A stretch of 54,270 nucleotides of DNA, taken from assembly GCA_016787345.1 (NCBI GenBank), contig JAEUUU010000096.1:1-54270 (forward strand), written 5' to 3'. The DNA comes from Saprospiraceae bacterium (lineage in GTDB: Bacteria; Bacteroidota; Bacteroidia; Chitinophagales; Saprospiraceae). The notes under the pieces were generated by a model. That model was not told the origin of the DNA, ran no database searches, and was given only the letters and a program-made list of their open reading frames with translations. Of the stretch, positions 42,266 through 49,735 are shown one piece after another; the stretch's first letter is position 1, and every line of letters starts with the position of its first letter. A program made the position numbers and the translations under genes.

Positions 42266-42602
42266 CTACATACGTTTTGCCGCGATGCGGCTCGGGAAGG
42301 GAGCCCATTGATTCTGGTATCATTTACCTTGAATCCGCCGGGATACACTATCCCAACTGCTGAGGCCGTCTCATAAGTTGTTTTCCCGCAGATTGCACAG
42401 ATTGTTGTCAGGGATGACGTAGATTTATCGAATGATAATTGGCTTCATCCCGGTTTTTTTGTTTATAAAATCATTGGTTAGCCAGATGCAAAAGCGACTT
42501 ATGAGACAGCCTCGGCTCGGGAAGGGGGCCCATTGTATCATTTACCTTGAATCCGCCGGGATACACTATCCCAACTGCCGCATCGCGGCAAAACGTATGT
42601 AG
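42266..42602. mobile_element. Second copy of the 26-base-ended element, split by an insertion
   Basis: The same left end occurs at 42266-42291 and the same right end at 42577-42602. The body up to CCCAACTGC (42360) is followed by a 152-base insertion, and then the body is repeated from GGCTCGGG (42513 on) to the right end. A 7-base piece (ATTCTGG) present in the other bodies is missing from the last one. Confidence 0.6.
42362..42513. mobile_element. 152-base MITE-like insertion with 17-base terminal inverted repeats
   Basis: Ends are GAGGCCGTCTCATAAGT (42362-42378) and ACTTATGAGACAGCCTC (42497-42513), inverted copies with one mismatch. The interior is AT-rich and non-coding. It sits inside the second copy of the 26-base-ended element. 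Ends of this kind resemble those of transposase-mobilised insertion sequences, but no autonomous copy is in the window. Confidence 0.75.
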
Positions 42603-42629
42603 GTATTAAAAACAATCCGCCGAATCAAT

Positions 42630-43625
42630 ATGACCTTTCGCCCCATAATGCTGTTTGCCTTGTTCCTGCTGCCGTTTGCCGTCGGCGCGCAGGACGGCTG
42701 CGTTTATTTTTTTCATAAATTCAAGGCAATTTCGTTTGCCGAAAATGAACAACCCGGCAACAGCATACCGGAATACCGGCGCGCATTCGCCGAGCACACG
42801 CACGATCTCGCCGACCTGCTCAACGCCGCGCATCTCGCCCTGAAGTACGACAGCCTGGATGCCGCAACTTCTTTTTTAAATGCCGCGGCAGCGTGCGGAC
42901 TGGCCTGGGAAGATGTGCCGGAGGCGATCAAGACCCCGGCGCTTGCAGCCCGTATCACCGATTATGATCGCTGGAATGCGCATTTTCACCCCTTGCCGCC
43001 CAAAGCCGACATCCTGCTCATCGCGCGTATCCGGCGCATGGCCGAGCGCGATCAGTCGGTCCGCGACCTCGAAGTGGAAGTAGAGGATAACGTCATGTGG
43101 GCAGCCGACAGCCTCAACGCCCGCGAACTGCGCGCCATTGTGGCGGAGATGGGCCGCCTGCCCGGCTATTCCGACCTGGGCTGGGAAGGCCTGGATGACC
43201 TGGATTTGCTGTTCCACCACATGCAATTCAAAGATTTACAATTTTTTATGCCTTACGTGATCGCCGGTATCCGGGCGGGAGAATACACCGACAACACGAC
43301 CATCGCCTACCAGATCGACCGGATCGCCGTGTCGGAGGGACGGGCGCTGTACATCGACGAAGAAGACCAACTCCGGGAATTGCCCACCCCGCAAACGCCG
43401 TTGGTTGGCCGGGCATACTGGTCGGTGACCGGCGAATGGGATGATTTTTTGCCCAGCGGAGAAAGCGTTCTCTGGCCGATCTGGCCGGCTTTGGGTGAAG
43501 CCGGCGCCAACAAAACCCGCCAACGACTTTGCCTTGACCCGGTGTCCGAAGGCGCCCGCCGCAAACCCTGGCTGCGGCAGGCCTCGGCCACAGCGGTCCG
43601 GACCGCTTTTGGCATCAAGGATTGA
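42630..43625 (+). CDS. Secreted DUF6624-like protein
   Basis: The 331-residue protein has a signal peptide (MTFRPIMLFALFLLPFAVGAQ), a variable N-terminal half and a DUF6624-like part from about residue 130: RIRRMAERDQSVRDLEVE, NARELRAIVAEMGRLPGYSDLGWEGLDDLDLLFHHM and AYQIDRIAVSEGRALYID. The end (NKTRQRLCLDPVSEGARR) fits the usual DUF6624 close. The function is unknown. It starts directly after the repeat cluster, 27 bases beyond the last repeat end, so its promoter may lie in or next to repeats. Confidence 0.75.
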   Translation: MTFRPIMLFALFLLPFAVGAQDGCVYFFHKFKAISFAENEQPGNSIPEYRRAFAEHTHDLADLLNAAHLALKYDSLDAATSFLNAAAACGLAWEDVPEAIKTPALAARITDYDRWNAHFHPLPPKADILLIARIRRMAERDQSVRDLEVEVEDNVMWAADSLNARELRAIVAEMGRLPGYSDLGWEGLDDLDLLFHHMQFKDLQFFMPYVIAGIRAGEYTDNTTIAYQIDRIAVSEGRALYIDEEDQLRELPTPQTPLVGRAYWSVTGEWDDFLPSGESVLWPIWPALGEAGANKTRQRLCLDPVSEGARRKPWLRQASATAVRTAFGIKD

Positions 43626-43673
43626 TAGCGGTGGGAAACAAAAAAATTCCCATTTTTCGCCAAAAATAAAGCC

Positions 43674-44870
43674 ATGTCGACCCATACCCTTCTGCTGGCC
43701 CTGTCCTTGCTTCTGGCTTGTAATTCCACCCAGCCGCCGGCAGCACCGGCCCCGCCGGCCCCGCCGCCGGCAGCTTCCGAGCCCAAACTGCCCCTCGACC
43801 TGATCAAATTGCCCCCGGGCTTCAAAATCGACGTGTACGCCGAAAACGTAAAAAATGTGCGCTCGATGTGCCTCAGCCCCAAAGGCACGCTCTTCGTCAG
43901 CACCCGCGACGCGGGCAATGTGTACGCCCTGCGCGATACCAACCGCGACAACCGTGCCGACCACGTTTTTACCCTGGCCAGCAACCTCAACATGCCCAAC
44001 GGTGTAGCCTTCAGGAATGGCTCGCTGTACGTTGCCGAGATCAGCCGGGTACTGCGCTACGACGAAATAGAGGCCTATCTCGACATTCTTGTCATGGCGA
44101 AAGGCCGCCCGGTCCGGATCGCACAACCCGCCCCGCAAGTAGTGTACGACGCTTATCCCAGCGACGAACACCACGGCTGGAAATACATCGCCTTCGGGCC
44201 TGATGGCAAACTTTACGTGCCTGTCGGCGCTCCCTGCAACATCTGCGAACCCGAAAACCCGATTTATTGCAGCATCACCCGGCTGGATGTGAGCACACCC
44301 GGCGCCAAACCGGAAATCGTTCAGCGCGGCGTGCGCAATACCGTCGGATTCACCTGGCATCCGGTCACCAAAGACCTGTGGTTTACCGACAACGGCCGCG
44401 ACTGGATGGGCGACGACCTGCCCCCCTGCGAACTCAACCACGCCACCGCCGACGGCCAGCATTTCGGTTACCCGTACTGCCATGGCGGCACCTTCGCCGA
44501 CCCGCAATACGGCTCCAAGCGCAATTGTTCGGAATTCACGCCACCTGCCCAAAACCTGGGCGCGCACGTGGCGCCGCTGGGTATCGAATTTTACTCCGGT
44601 AATATGTTTCCAAAAGCTTATCATAACCAGCCGTTTATCGCCGAACACGGCTCCTGGAACCGCGCCACCAAATCCGGCTACCGGATCAGTCTGGTGCGGC
44701 TCGATGCGCAGGGCAAAAGCCTGGGTTATGAAACCTTTGCCGAAGGCTGGCTCCAGCCCGAGGACAAAGTGTGGGGCCGCCCGGTCGACATCGAACTACT
44801 GCCCGACGGCTCGATGCTGGTGTCCGACGACTTCGCCGATGTGATCTACCGCATTTATTACCAGGGCTAA
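43674..44870 (+). CDS. Glucose/sorbosone dehydrogenase-like lipoprotein (beta-propeller)
   Basis: The 398-residue protein has a lipoprotein signal with Cys16 (LLLACNS), a Pro/Ala linker to about residue 36 and a six-bladed propeller of the PQQ-dependent sugar dehydrogenase/L-sorbosone dehydrogenase type: LPPGFKIDVYAENVKNVRSMCLSPKGTLFVSTRDAGNVYAL, HHGWKYIAFGPDGKLYVPVGAPCN, TRLDVSTPGAKPEIVQRGVRNTVGFTWHP, LWFTDNGRDWMGDDLPPCELN and SMLVSDDFADVIYRI. Relatives oxidise sugars with PQQ; here cofactor use is not certain. Cys-rich PCNICEPENPIYC may form a disulfide or metal site. A BASS transporter gene starts 14 bases downstream, likely the same operon. Confidence 0.87.
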   Translation: MSTHTLLLALSLLLACNSTQPPAAPAPPAPPPAASEPKLPLDLIKLPPGFKIDVYAENVKNVRSMCLSPKGTLFVSTRDAGNVYALRDTNRDNRADHVFTLASNLNMPNGVAFRNGSLYVAEISRVLRYDEIEAYLDILVMAKGRPVRIAQPAPQVVYDAYPSDEHHGWKYIAFGPDGKLYVPVGAPCNICEPENPIYCSITRLDVSTPGAKPEIVQRGVRNTVGFTWHPVTKDLWFTDNGRDWMGDDLPPCELNHATADGQHFGYPYCHGGTFADPQYGSKRNCSEFTPPAQNLGAHVAPLGIEFYSGNMFPKAYHNQPFIAEHGSWNRATKSGYRISLVRLDAQGKSLGYETFAEGWLQPEDKVWGRPVDIELLPDGSMLVSDDFADVIYRIYYQG

Positions 44871-44884
44871 CGCACAACGGCGCC

Positions 44885-45796
44885 ATGAATGTCGACGACC
44901 TGAAACTGCATTTCAACCCCGACCAAATGCGGGTGCTCAACCTGGCTATGGCCTTTCTCATGTTCAGTGTGGCGCTGGACGTAAAGCCGGGCGATTTCCG
45001 CAAAGTGGTGCAATTCCCCAGGTCGGTGGCCGCGGGAATCATCGTGCAGTATTTGCTGTTTCCTTTGCTGACCCTGGGCATCATTTACCTTTTTCAACCG
45101 CCGGTGAGCATGGCGATGGGCATGGTGCTGGTGAGTATGTGCCCTTCGGGCAATATGACCAACTTTCTGGTACATTTTGCCCGCGCCAACGTAGCCCTGT
45201 CGGTTACGCTGAATGCGATCATCATCCTGTCGGCCACGGTGATTACTCCGGCCGGTTTTTTGTTCTGGTCGCGCTATATACCGGGCTCCGAAACCCTGCG
45301 GCAGTCGTTTGAAATCAGTTTTGTCGACATGGCGCTCATCATCGTGCAACTGATCGTGGCGCCCTTGTTGTTCGGCATGTGGCTCAACGGCCGCTTTTCC
45401 AGCTTCGTCGGGCGCATCCGCCCCTGGGTGCAACGCATCGCCCTGCTGATCTTTTTCTCCATCCTCCTGCTGGCCCTTTTGGGCAATTTCGACAACCTGA
45501 TCAATTACCTCGGCTTTGCATTTGTCATCGTCGCCGTGCACAACGTTGTGGGGCTGGGTTCGGGGTATTTTCTGGGCCGCGCCGCCCGCCTGCCCGAGCT
45601 CGATTGCCGTACGCTGGCATTCGAGTCGGGCGTGCACAACACCGCCCTGGGACTGTTGCTGATCTTCCGTTTTTTCGACGGCCTGGGCGGTATGGCGCTT
45701 ATTGCGGCGTGGTGGGGCATTTGGGATCTGGTGACGGGCATGGGGCTTGCGGCCTGGTGGAAACGAAGCGCAATCGAGCCTCAAACGGCTGTTTAG
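44885..45796 (+). CDS. Bile acid:sodium symporter (BASS) family transporter
   Basis: The 303-residue protein has about nine to ten helices with BASS-family motifs: MVLVSMCPSGNMTNFLVHFARANVALSV and LAFESGVHNTALGLLLIFRFF. In bacterial bile-acid-transporter homologues the second motif carries Glu and Gln that bind sodium; here the Glu is kept (FESGVHN) and the Gln position is His. Substrates of bacterial members include organic anions such as pantoate and bile acids; this one is unknown. ATG 44885 is preferred; the longer frame lies inside the dehydrogenase gene. It ends convergent with, and 4 bases into, the outer-membrane barrel gene. Confidence 0.87.
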   Translation: MNVDDLKLHFNPDQMRVLNLAMAFLMFSVALDVKPGDFRKVVQFPRSVAAGIIVQYLLFPLLTLGIIYLFQPPVSMAMGMVLVSMCPSGNMTNFLVHFARANVALSVTLNAIIILSATVITPAGFLFWSRYIPGSETLRQSFEISFVDMALIIVQLIVAPLLFGMWLNGRFSSFVGRIRPWVQRIALLIFFSILLLALLGNFDNLINYLGFAFVIVAVHNVVGLGSGYFLGRAARLPELDCRTLAFESGVHNTALGLLLIFRFFDGLGGMALIAAWWGIWDLVTGMGLAAWWKRSAIEPQTAV

Positions 45797-46455
45797 AACC
45801 AGCGGCCGTATCCAATCACGGCATAAGCCGGCAATACATTGGGTCGTCCTTTTTCCGTGGCGGCGATACCGGTGCGCAGCGTGAGGTCGTTGCGACCCAG
45901 GGACAGGCCACCGCTCAGGCCCAGTTTCAGCTGACCGCCGGCGTTTCGGTACCAGCCATCCTGCGCTTCGGCGTAATAAGCTTCCCGGTAGTACTCGCTG
46001 GGGCGCAAATGAACAGCCAGTATTTTATTGTAAAAAATATCGCCTGCAAGGTGCCAGCGCCGGGCATAATAACCCGGGCGGATACCGGCCAGCAGATTCA
46101 GGGAATTGAGGCGCGCCATTTTATTTTGTGTAAAAACTGCGCCTGCTCCCAGGGATACGGGTATCTGCCAGCGACGCCCGGGATGGAGGCTGCCGCTCAA
46201 TTGCAACCCTACCCGGCTGTCGTCGAATACCCGCTTTCCCACGGGCGCCGCCCACTCTGCAGAGAGCAATATCGGGTGGCCGCCAATCGGAATCACCCGG
46301 CCGTATTGTATGGCGGTTGTGACGCCAAGATCGGCGCCAAAGCCAAGCCCGGCAAATTGTCGGTTCGGGGCGCCGAGGCGCTGTATCTGGACGAGTTGCG
46401 CCGAGGCAGCCAGGGGCAGCAACAAAAGAAGCGGAAGAAAGAAGATGCCTTTCAT
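45793..46455 (-). CDS. Small outer-membrane beta-barrel protein
   Basis: The 220-residue protein has a signal peptide (MKGIFFLPLLLLLPLAASAQ) and alternating amphipathic strands with aromatic belts (GFGADLGVTTAIQYGRVI, RVGLQLSGSLHPGRRWQIPVSLGAGAVF, GGQLKLGLSGGLSLGRNDLTLRTGI), ending in AVIGYGRWF, a terminal Phe strand recognised by BAM. About eight strands fit the length. It is of unknown function. It starts 7 bases after the stop of the hydrolase lipoprotein gene on the same strand, so the two form an operon. Confidence 0.82.
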   Translation of the reverse strand: MKGIFFLPLLLLLPLAASAQLVQIQRLGAPNRQFAGLGFGADLGVTTAIQYGRVIPIGGHPILLSAEWAAPVGKRVFDDSRVGLQLSGSLHPGRRWQIPVSLGAGAVFTQNKMARLNSLNLLAGIRPGYYARRWHLAGDIFYNKILAVHLRPSEYYREAYYAEAQDGWYRNAGGQLKLGLSGGLSLGRNDLTLRTGIAATEKGRPNVLPAYAVIGYGRWF

Positions 46456-46462
46456 GGTTTTT

Positions 46463-47428
46463 TCAATTTAAGAAGTTGACAATAAGGTTTTTACAGGTGT
46501 CGAACCGCTGGTAGAGCACGTCGTGGCCCGCGCCCTGCACCGTCACGACGGAGGCGTCGGGGTAATGGGTGGCCAGCATTTTTTGCCGTTCGAGGGTATG
46601 CACGGTGCCCCATTCGCCGTCGATAAAAAGCACTTTTCCCGGAAACTCCTGCAGGCGGGTCGTCCAGTCGAAACTGGGCTGCGAACGCGGCAGGAACTGG
46701 CTCGTCACTGCGCCGTAGCGCCAATGCGGAACCGGGTTGTCGGAACTGTTGCGCTCGTGGTCCGACACACTTTCGATGGCCAGCGCCTGTTTGAAGTCGA
46801 GGGAGGCATGGTCGTCGGCCGACAGTGCGCCGTCGGCCCAGGTAATGTCGTTGGTGCCTTCGGCGAAAAAGTCGAGTTTGTACGCTTTGGAAACAAAGTC
46901 GTTCAGTTCGTCGCTGGTAAACGCCGCCGGTTCGCAAAGCACCGCCCTCGATACGCGCTCGGGGTGAGCATTGATGTACAGGGTGGCGTACATGGCGCCC
47001 CAGGAATGCCCGAACAGGATGAGTTGCTGGGAGTCGGACTGCGTGTAGTGTTCGACGACCAGTTCGAGGTCTTTCAGGTAGTTGTCGACCGTCATGGCGT
47101 CCTTGTCCTGGCGTTCGGAGAGGCCCGCGCCCCGCTGATCCCAGAACACGACGTAGTAGCCTTCGTCGGCCAGGGCTTTGTAGGGCAGCATGGAGCGGTA
47201 GTCGGCGCCCGGACCGCCATGCAGCACAAGGATAACGGGATCGGTCGGGTCGCCGAACGACTCGGCATGGAACAGGGTGTTGTTGAGGAAAACGGAAGGC
47301 AGGGCCGGGTTTTCCGTCACGGTTTTGGGCACCAGCAGGCCCGGTTCGGAGAGGGTTTCCACTTTTTGGCAGGAAGCGGCCAGTGTCGATACCAGCACGG
47401 GTATCAACCAAAAATGTTTTTGTTTCAT
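46463..47428 (-). CDS. Alpha/beta hydrolase lipoprotein, proline iminopeptidase-like
   Basis: The 321-residue protein has a lipoprotein signal with Cys20 (LAASC). The hydrolase core has HGGPGADYRSM (oxyanion HGGPG), VVFWDQRGAGLS, nucleophile GHSWGA in LILFGHSWGAMYATLYI, a cap domain rich in acidic residues, the acid in VLFIDGEWGTVHT and the catalytic His in GAGHDVLYQRF. HGGPG plus DQRGxGxS is typical of proline iminopeptidases and related peptidases. It would act on the periplasmic or outer face of a membrane. The downstream outer-membrane barrel gene is in the same operon. A good -7 box lies about 24 bases upstream of the ATG. Confidence 0.88.
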   Translation of the reverse strand: MKQKHFWLIPVLVSTLAASCQKVETLSEPGLLVPKTVTENPALPSVFLNNTLFHAESFGDPTDPVILVLHGGPGADYRSMLPYKALADEGYYVVFWDQRGAGLSERQDKDAMTVDNYLKDLELVVEHYTQSDSQQLILFGHSWGAMYATLYINAHPERVSRAVLCEPAAFTSDELNDFVSKAYKLDFFAEGTNDITWADGALSADDHASLDFKQALAIESVSDHERNSSDNPVPHWRYGAVTSQFLPRSQPSFDWTTRLQEFPGKVLFIDGEWGTVHTLERQKMLATHYPDASVVTVQGAGHDVLYQRFDTCKNLIVNFLN

Positions 47429-47451
47429 AACTGAATTTGTTTTTGTTGGGA

Positions 47452-47459
47452 CAAAGGTA
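47452..47459 (-). promoter_or_regulatory. -7 promoter box for the hydrolase/barrel operon (TACCTTTG)
   Basis: The minus strand reads TACCTTTG, an exact TAnnTTTG match, 23 bases from the ATG of the hydrolase lipoprotein. Confidence 0.55.
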
Positions 47460-47509
47460 TGGACGCCCTCAGCCGGCCTCCATTAACATTTGTAAAGAAG
47501 TGAAACGGC

Positions 47510-48097
47510 TCATTCCCTGGCGATATCGCTACGCAAACGGCTCAATGAAATGGCGGAAATGCCGAGGTAGGAGGCGATTTGTGTGTGCGGCACGAGGTTT
47601 TCGAGCATGCTGAACTGCTCGCGGAATTTGAGCAGCCGTTCGCGGGCGGTGAGTACGGCCAGGCCGACCTCCCGTTCCACTTTTCGCATCAGTTCAAGCC
47701 GCATCACAGTATTGCCGAAGTCGCGTACTTCCGGATGAGCAATCATCAGTTGCATAAAATTTGCCGCATCGAGGCGGCCGAGCAGGATGTCGGTGCAGGC
47801 TTGAAAATTGTAAAAAGAACGCTCGCGAACTGTACGGACGGAGTGCGGAGACAGCACCGATGCCCCCTGAAAAAAAGAAATCGTGATCTCTTCGCCCTGC
47901 GGGTCGATCAAAAAACTTCGGCAAACGCCTTCGATCAAAAAGTACTCGTACCGGTTGGCGGCCTCTTGTTTGATGAATACTTCGCCGCGGGCCGCGGGCA
48001 GGAACTCCACTCTGCGCCGGATTTCGGCATTGGCGGAGGCCGACATGGGGAAGATGGCCTGGATGCAGTCGCGGAGGGTGTTTTCTGAATGGTCCAT
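47510..48097 (-). CDS. Crp/Fnr-family transcriptional regulator
   Basis: The 195-residue protein has an N-terminal cyclic-nucleotide-binding-like beta roll (VEFLPAARGEVFIKQEAANRYEYFLIEGVCRSFLIDPQGEEITISFFQ) without the canonical cAMP-binding Arg motif, and a C-terminal HTH with VPHTQIASYLGISAISLSRLRSDI as recognition region. This Crp-type subgroup is common in Bacteroidota and its signal is usually unknown. It lies 81 bases from the hydrolase operon on the same strand and could regulate it or the divergent purine nucleoside phosphorylase gene; neither is shown. It is divergent from punA. Confidence 0.9.
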   Translation of the reverse strand: MDHSENTLRDCIQAIFPMSASANAEIRRRVEFLPAARGEVFIKQEAANRYEYFLIEGVCRSFLIDPQGEEITISFFQGASVLSPHSVRTVRERSFYNFQACTDILLGRLDAANFMQLMIAHPEVRDFGNTVMRLELMRKVEREVGLAVLTARERLLKFREQFSMLENLVPHTQIASYLGISAISLSRLRSDIARE

Positions 48098-48199
48098 GAT
48101 GTGACAGAGTTGATGAGACAGCCGCGCAAATTGGATCGGGAATTACTGCTGCTGCCCCAAAAATATGTCAACTTTGCCGCCGACAAACAACCTGCCGCC

Positions 48200-49021
48200 A
48201 TGCTCTACGACCAAATTCAGGAAGCCGTCGCTTTTTTGCGCCAACAGACTGATTTTCAACCTGCCACCGGTATCGTGCTCGGCACCGGACTGGGCAACCT
48301 GACCGACGACATCAAGGTGGCGGCCGAAGTGCCCTATGCCGGCATCGCGCACTTTGCCCGCAGCACCGTGGAAAGCCACAAGGGCAAACTGGTGTTCGGG
48401 CATCTGGGCGCCCACCCCGTGGTCGTCATGGCCGGCCGCTTTCACTATTATGAGGGCTGGACGATGCAACAGGTCACTTTTCCGATCAGGGTGCTCAAAT
48501 ACCTCGGCATAGAGCGCCTGATCCTCACCAATGCCTCTGGTGGCGTCAATCCGCACCTGCGCGCCGGCGACCTCGTGATCGTGCGCGACCACATCAACCT
48601 GCTGCCCGAGCACCCGCTGCGCGGCGCCAACGACGAGCGCCTGGGGCCGCGTTTCCCCGACATGCTGCATACTTACGATGCCGAACTGCGCGCCCGAGCC
48701 CTGGCTATCGCCCACCGGCACAACATCCGCGCTCGTGAAGGCGTGTATTCCGCCCTGCAGGGCCCCAACCTCGAAACACCCGCCGAATATGAAATGCTGC
48801 ACCGCCTCGGCAGCGACTGTACCGGCATGTCGTCGGTGCCCGAAGTGCTGGTAGCCCGGCACATGGATTTGCCCGTGCTGATGATCTCCGTGGTAGCCAA
48901 TATGGCCTATCCGCCCTCGGCCATCCGCGAAACCTCGGTGGAAGACGTGATCGCCGCTGCTTCCGGCGCCGAACCGGGCATGCGCCTCATCATCCAAAAA
49001 CTCCTTAATCAGGAAGATTGA
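48200..49021 (+). CDS. Purine nucleoside phosphorylase (inosine/guanosine type)
   Basis: The 273-residue enzyme cleaves purine nucleosides with phosphate. Family signatures are GIVLGTGLGNLTD (phosphate loop), VVMAGRFHYYEG (His and Tyr of the active site), ILTNASGGVNPHLRAGDLVIVRDHINL, ALQGPNLETPAEYEMLHRLGSDCTGMSSVPEVLVARHMDLPVL (base-binding Glu and Met) and NMAYPP. It belongs to the trimeric PNP-I class. ATG 48200 is chosen; earlier codons in frame do not match. A one-mismatch -7 box (CAACTTTG, 48169-48176) lies about 24 bases before it. folA follows 30 bases downstream, likely cotranscribed, linking purine salvage and folate. Confidence 0.93.
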   Translation: MLYDQIQEAVAFLRQQTDFQPATGIVLGTGLGNLTDDIKVAAEVPYAGIAHFARSTVESHKGKLVFGHLGAHPVVVMAGRFHYYEGWTMQQVTFPIRVLKYLGIERLILTNASGGVNPHLRAGDLVIVRDHINLLPEHPLRGANDERLGPRFPDMLHTYDAELRARALAIAHRHNIRAREGVYSALQGPNLETPAEYEMLHRLGSDCTGMSSVPEVLVARHMDLPVLMISVVANMAYPPSAIRETSVEDVIAAASGAEPGMRLIIQKLLNQED

Positions 49022-49051
49022 TTCATCATTTATCACTCATCATTTCCACCG

Positions 49052-49567
49052 ATGCTTGTTTCCGCTATCGTCGCCGTCGCCCACCACAATGTCATCGGTC
49101 AAGGCAACCAGATACCCTGGTATTTGCCGGCCGACCTGGCTTGGTTCAAACGCACCACGCTGGGCCACTACGTCCTCATGGGGCGCAATTCGTTTCGAAG
49201 CATCGGCCGGCCATTGCCCAAACGCACCAATGTGGTGATCACCCGCGACCCGTTTTTTACGGCCGAGGGTGTGCTGGTAGCGCATTCGATCCGGGAGGCG
49301 CTGGAACTGGCCTACGAAGCCGGCGAAACCGAAGCGTTCATCATCGGCGGCGGTGAAATTTACCAGCAAAGCATGGAATTTTGGGATCGGGTATACCTCA
49401 CCGAGGTGGATGCGAATGTGGAAGGAGACACGTTTTTCCCGGCGCTCGACCCCGAAGTATGGCAGGAAAACTGGCGGGAAGCCCACGCCCCCGACGAGAA
49501 GAATGAATACGCTTATACCTTCCGCATTCTGGAGCGAAAGCCCGACGACCTGTACACAAAAATTTGA
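49052..49567 (+). CDS. folA: Dihydrofolate reductase
   Basis: The 171-residue enzyme reduces dihydrofolate with NADPH. It shows SAIVAVAHHNVIGQGNQIPWYLPADLAWFKRTTLGHYVLMGRNSFRSIG, with the substrate-binding acidic residue in LPADLAWFK (DLxWFK), the NADPH loop in MGRNSFRSIGRPLPKRTNVVITR and IIGGGEIYQQSM near the cofactor, followed by VYLTEVDANVEGDTFFP. Length is normal. The start ATG 49052 is set by the family N-terminus MLVSAIVA. It follows the purine nucleoside phosphorylase gene by 30 bases and is probably in its operon; thymidylate synthase is not in the window. Confidence 0.96.
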   Translation: MLVSAIVAVAHHNVIGQGNQIPWYLPADLAWFKRTTLGHYVLMGRNSFRSIGRPLPKRTNVVITRDPFFTAEGVLVAHSIREALELAYEAGETEAFIIGGGEIYQQSMEFWDRVYLTEVDANVEGDTFFPALDPEVWQENWREAHAPDEKNEYAYTFRILERKPDDLYTKI

Positions 49568-49648
49568 TTTTCAATAAAATAACAAGGCTGCGCCGGCCCT
49601 AAAATTTTTCCGCTTCGACAGGCACACGAAGAAACCGGCTTTTTTTTA

Positions 49649-49656
49649 TACTTTTG
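49649..49656 (+). promoter_or_regulatory. -7 promoter box for the GlgA-like gene (TACTTTTG)
   Basis: TACTTTTG followed by C matches TAnnTTTG exactly and lies about 80 bases before ATG 49736, implying a leader of roughly 70 bases with no clear structure. Confidence 0.5.
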
Positions 49657-49735
49657 CAACCGATTTTGTAAAACAAACGGTTTTGCAAGGTCCCCTTGAC
49701 GGGATTGATCACTCTTAAGTCTGGTTCAGAAATAA

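Larger units (their letters stand above)
41875..42629. repeat. Tandem ~245-base repeat with GCCGCGATGCGGC palindromes
   Basis: This 755-base gene-free stretch begins with 8-base words (GGTGAATT, 41882-41910). Then two tandem copies of a unit (about 41921-42165 and from 42166) share CGCACGAAAGGGC, ATCCATCTTCCTGAATTTGG and the palindrome TGCCGCGATGCGGCA. Each unit contains a miniature element with 26-base inverted ends, and the second is disrupted by another miniature element. The antisense open frames here arise from the repeat and are not convincing genes. Confidence 0.9.

Noticed and set aside
41843-42348. Two minus-strand open frames (76 and 92 residues) sharing PHRGMMF and similar segments
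   Set aside because: They are translations of the tandem repeat; the similarity follows from DNA duplication, and they cover palindromes and element ends, with no independent sign of coding.
43430-43625. Possible frameshift in the C-terminal part of the DUF6624-like protein
   Set aside because: The tail looked odd at first, but NKTRQRLCLDPVSEGARR fits a DUF6624 ending, and other frames gave nothing better.
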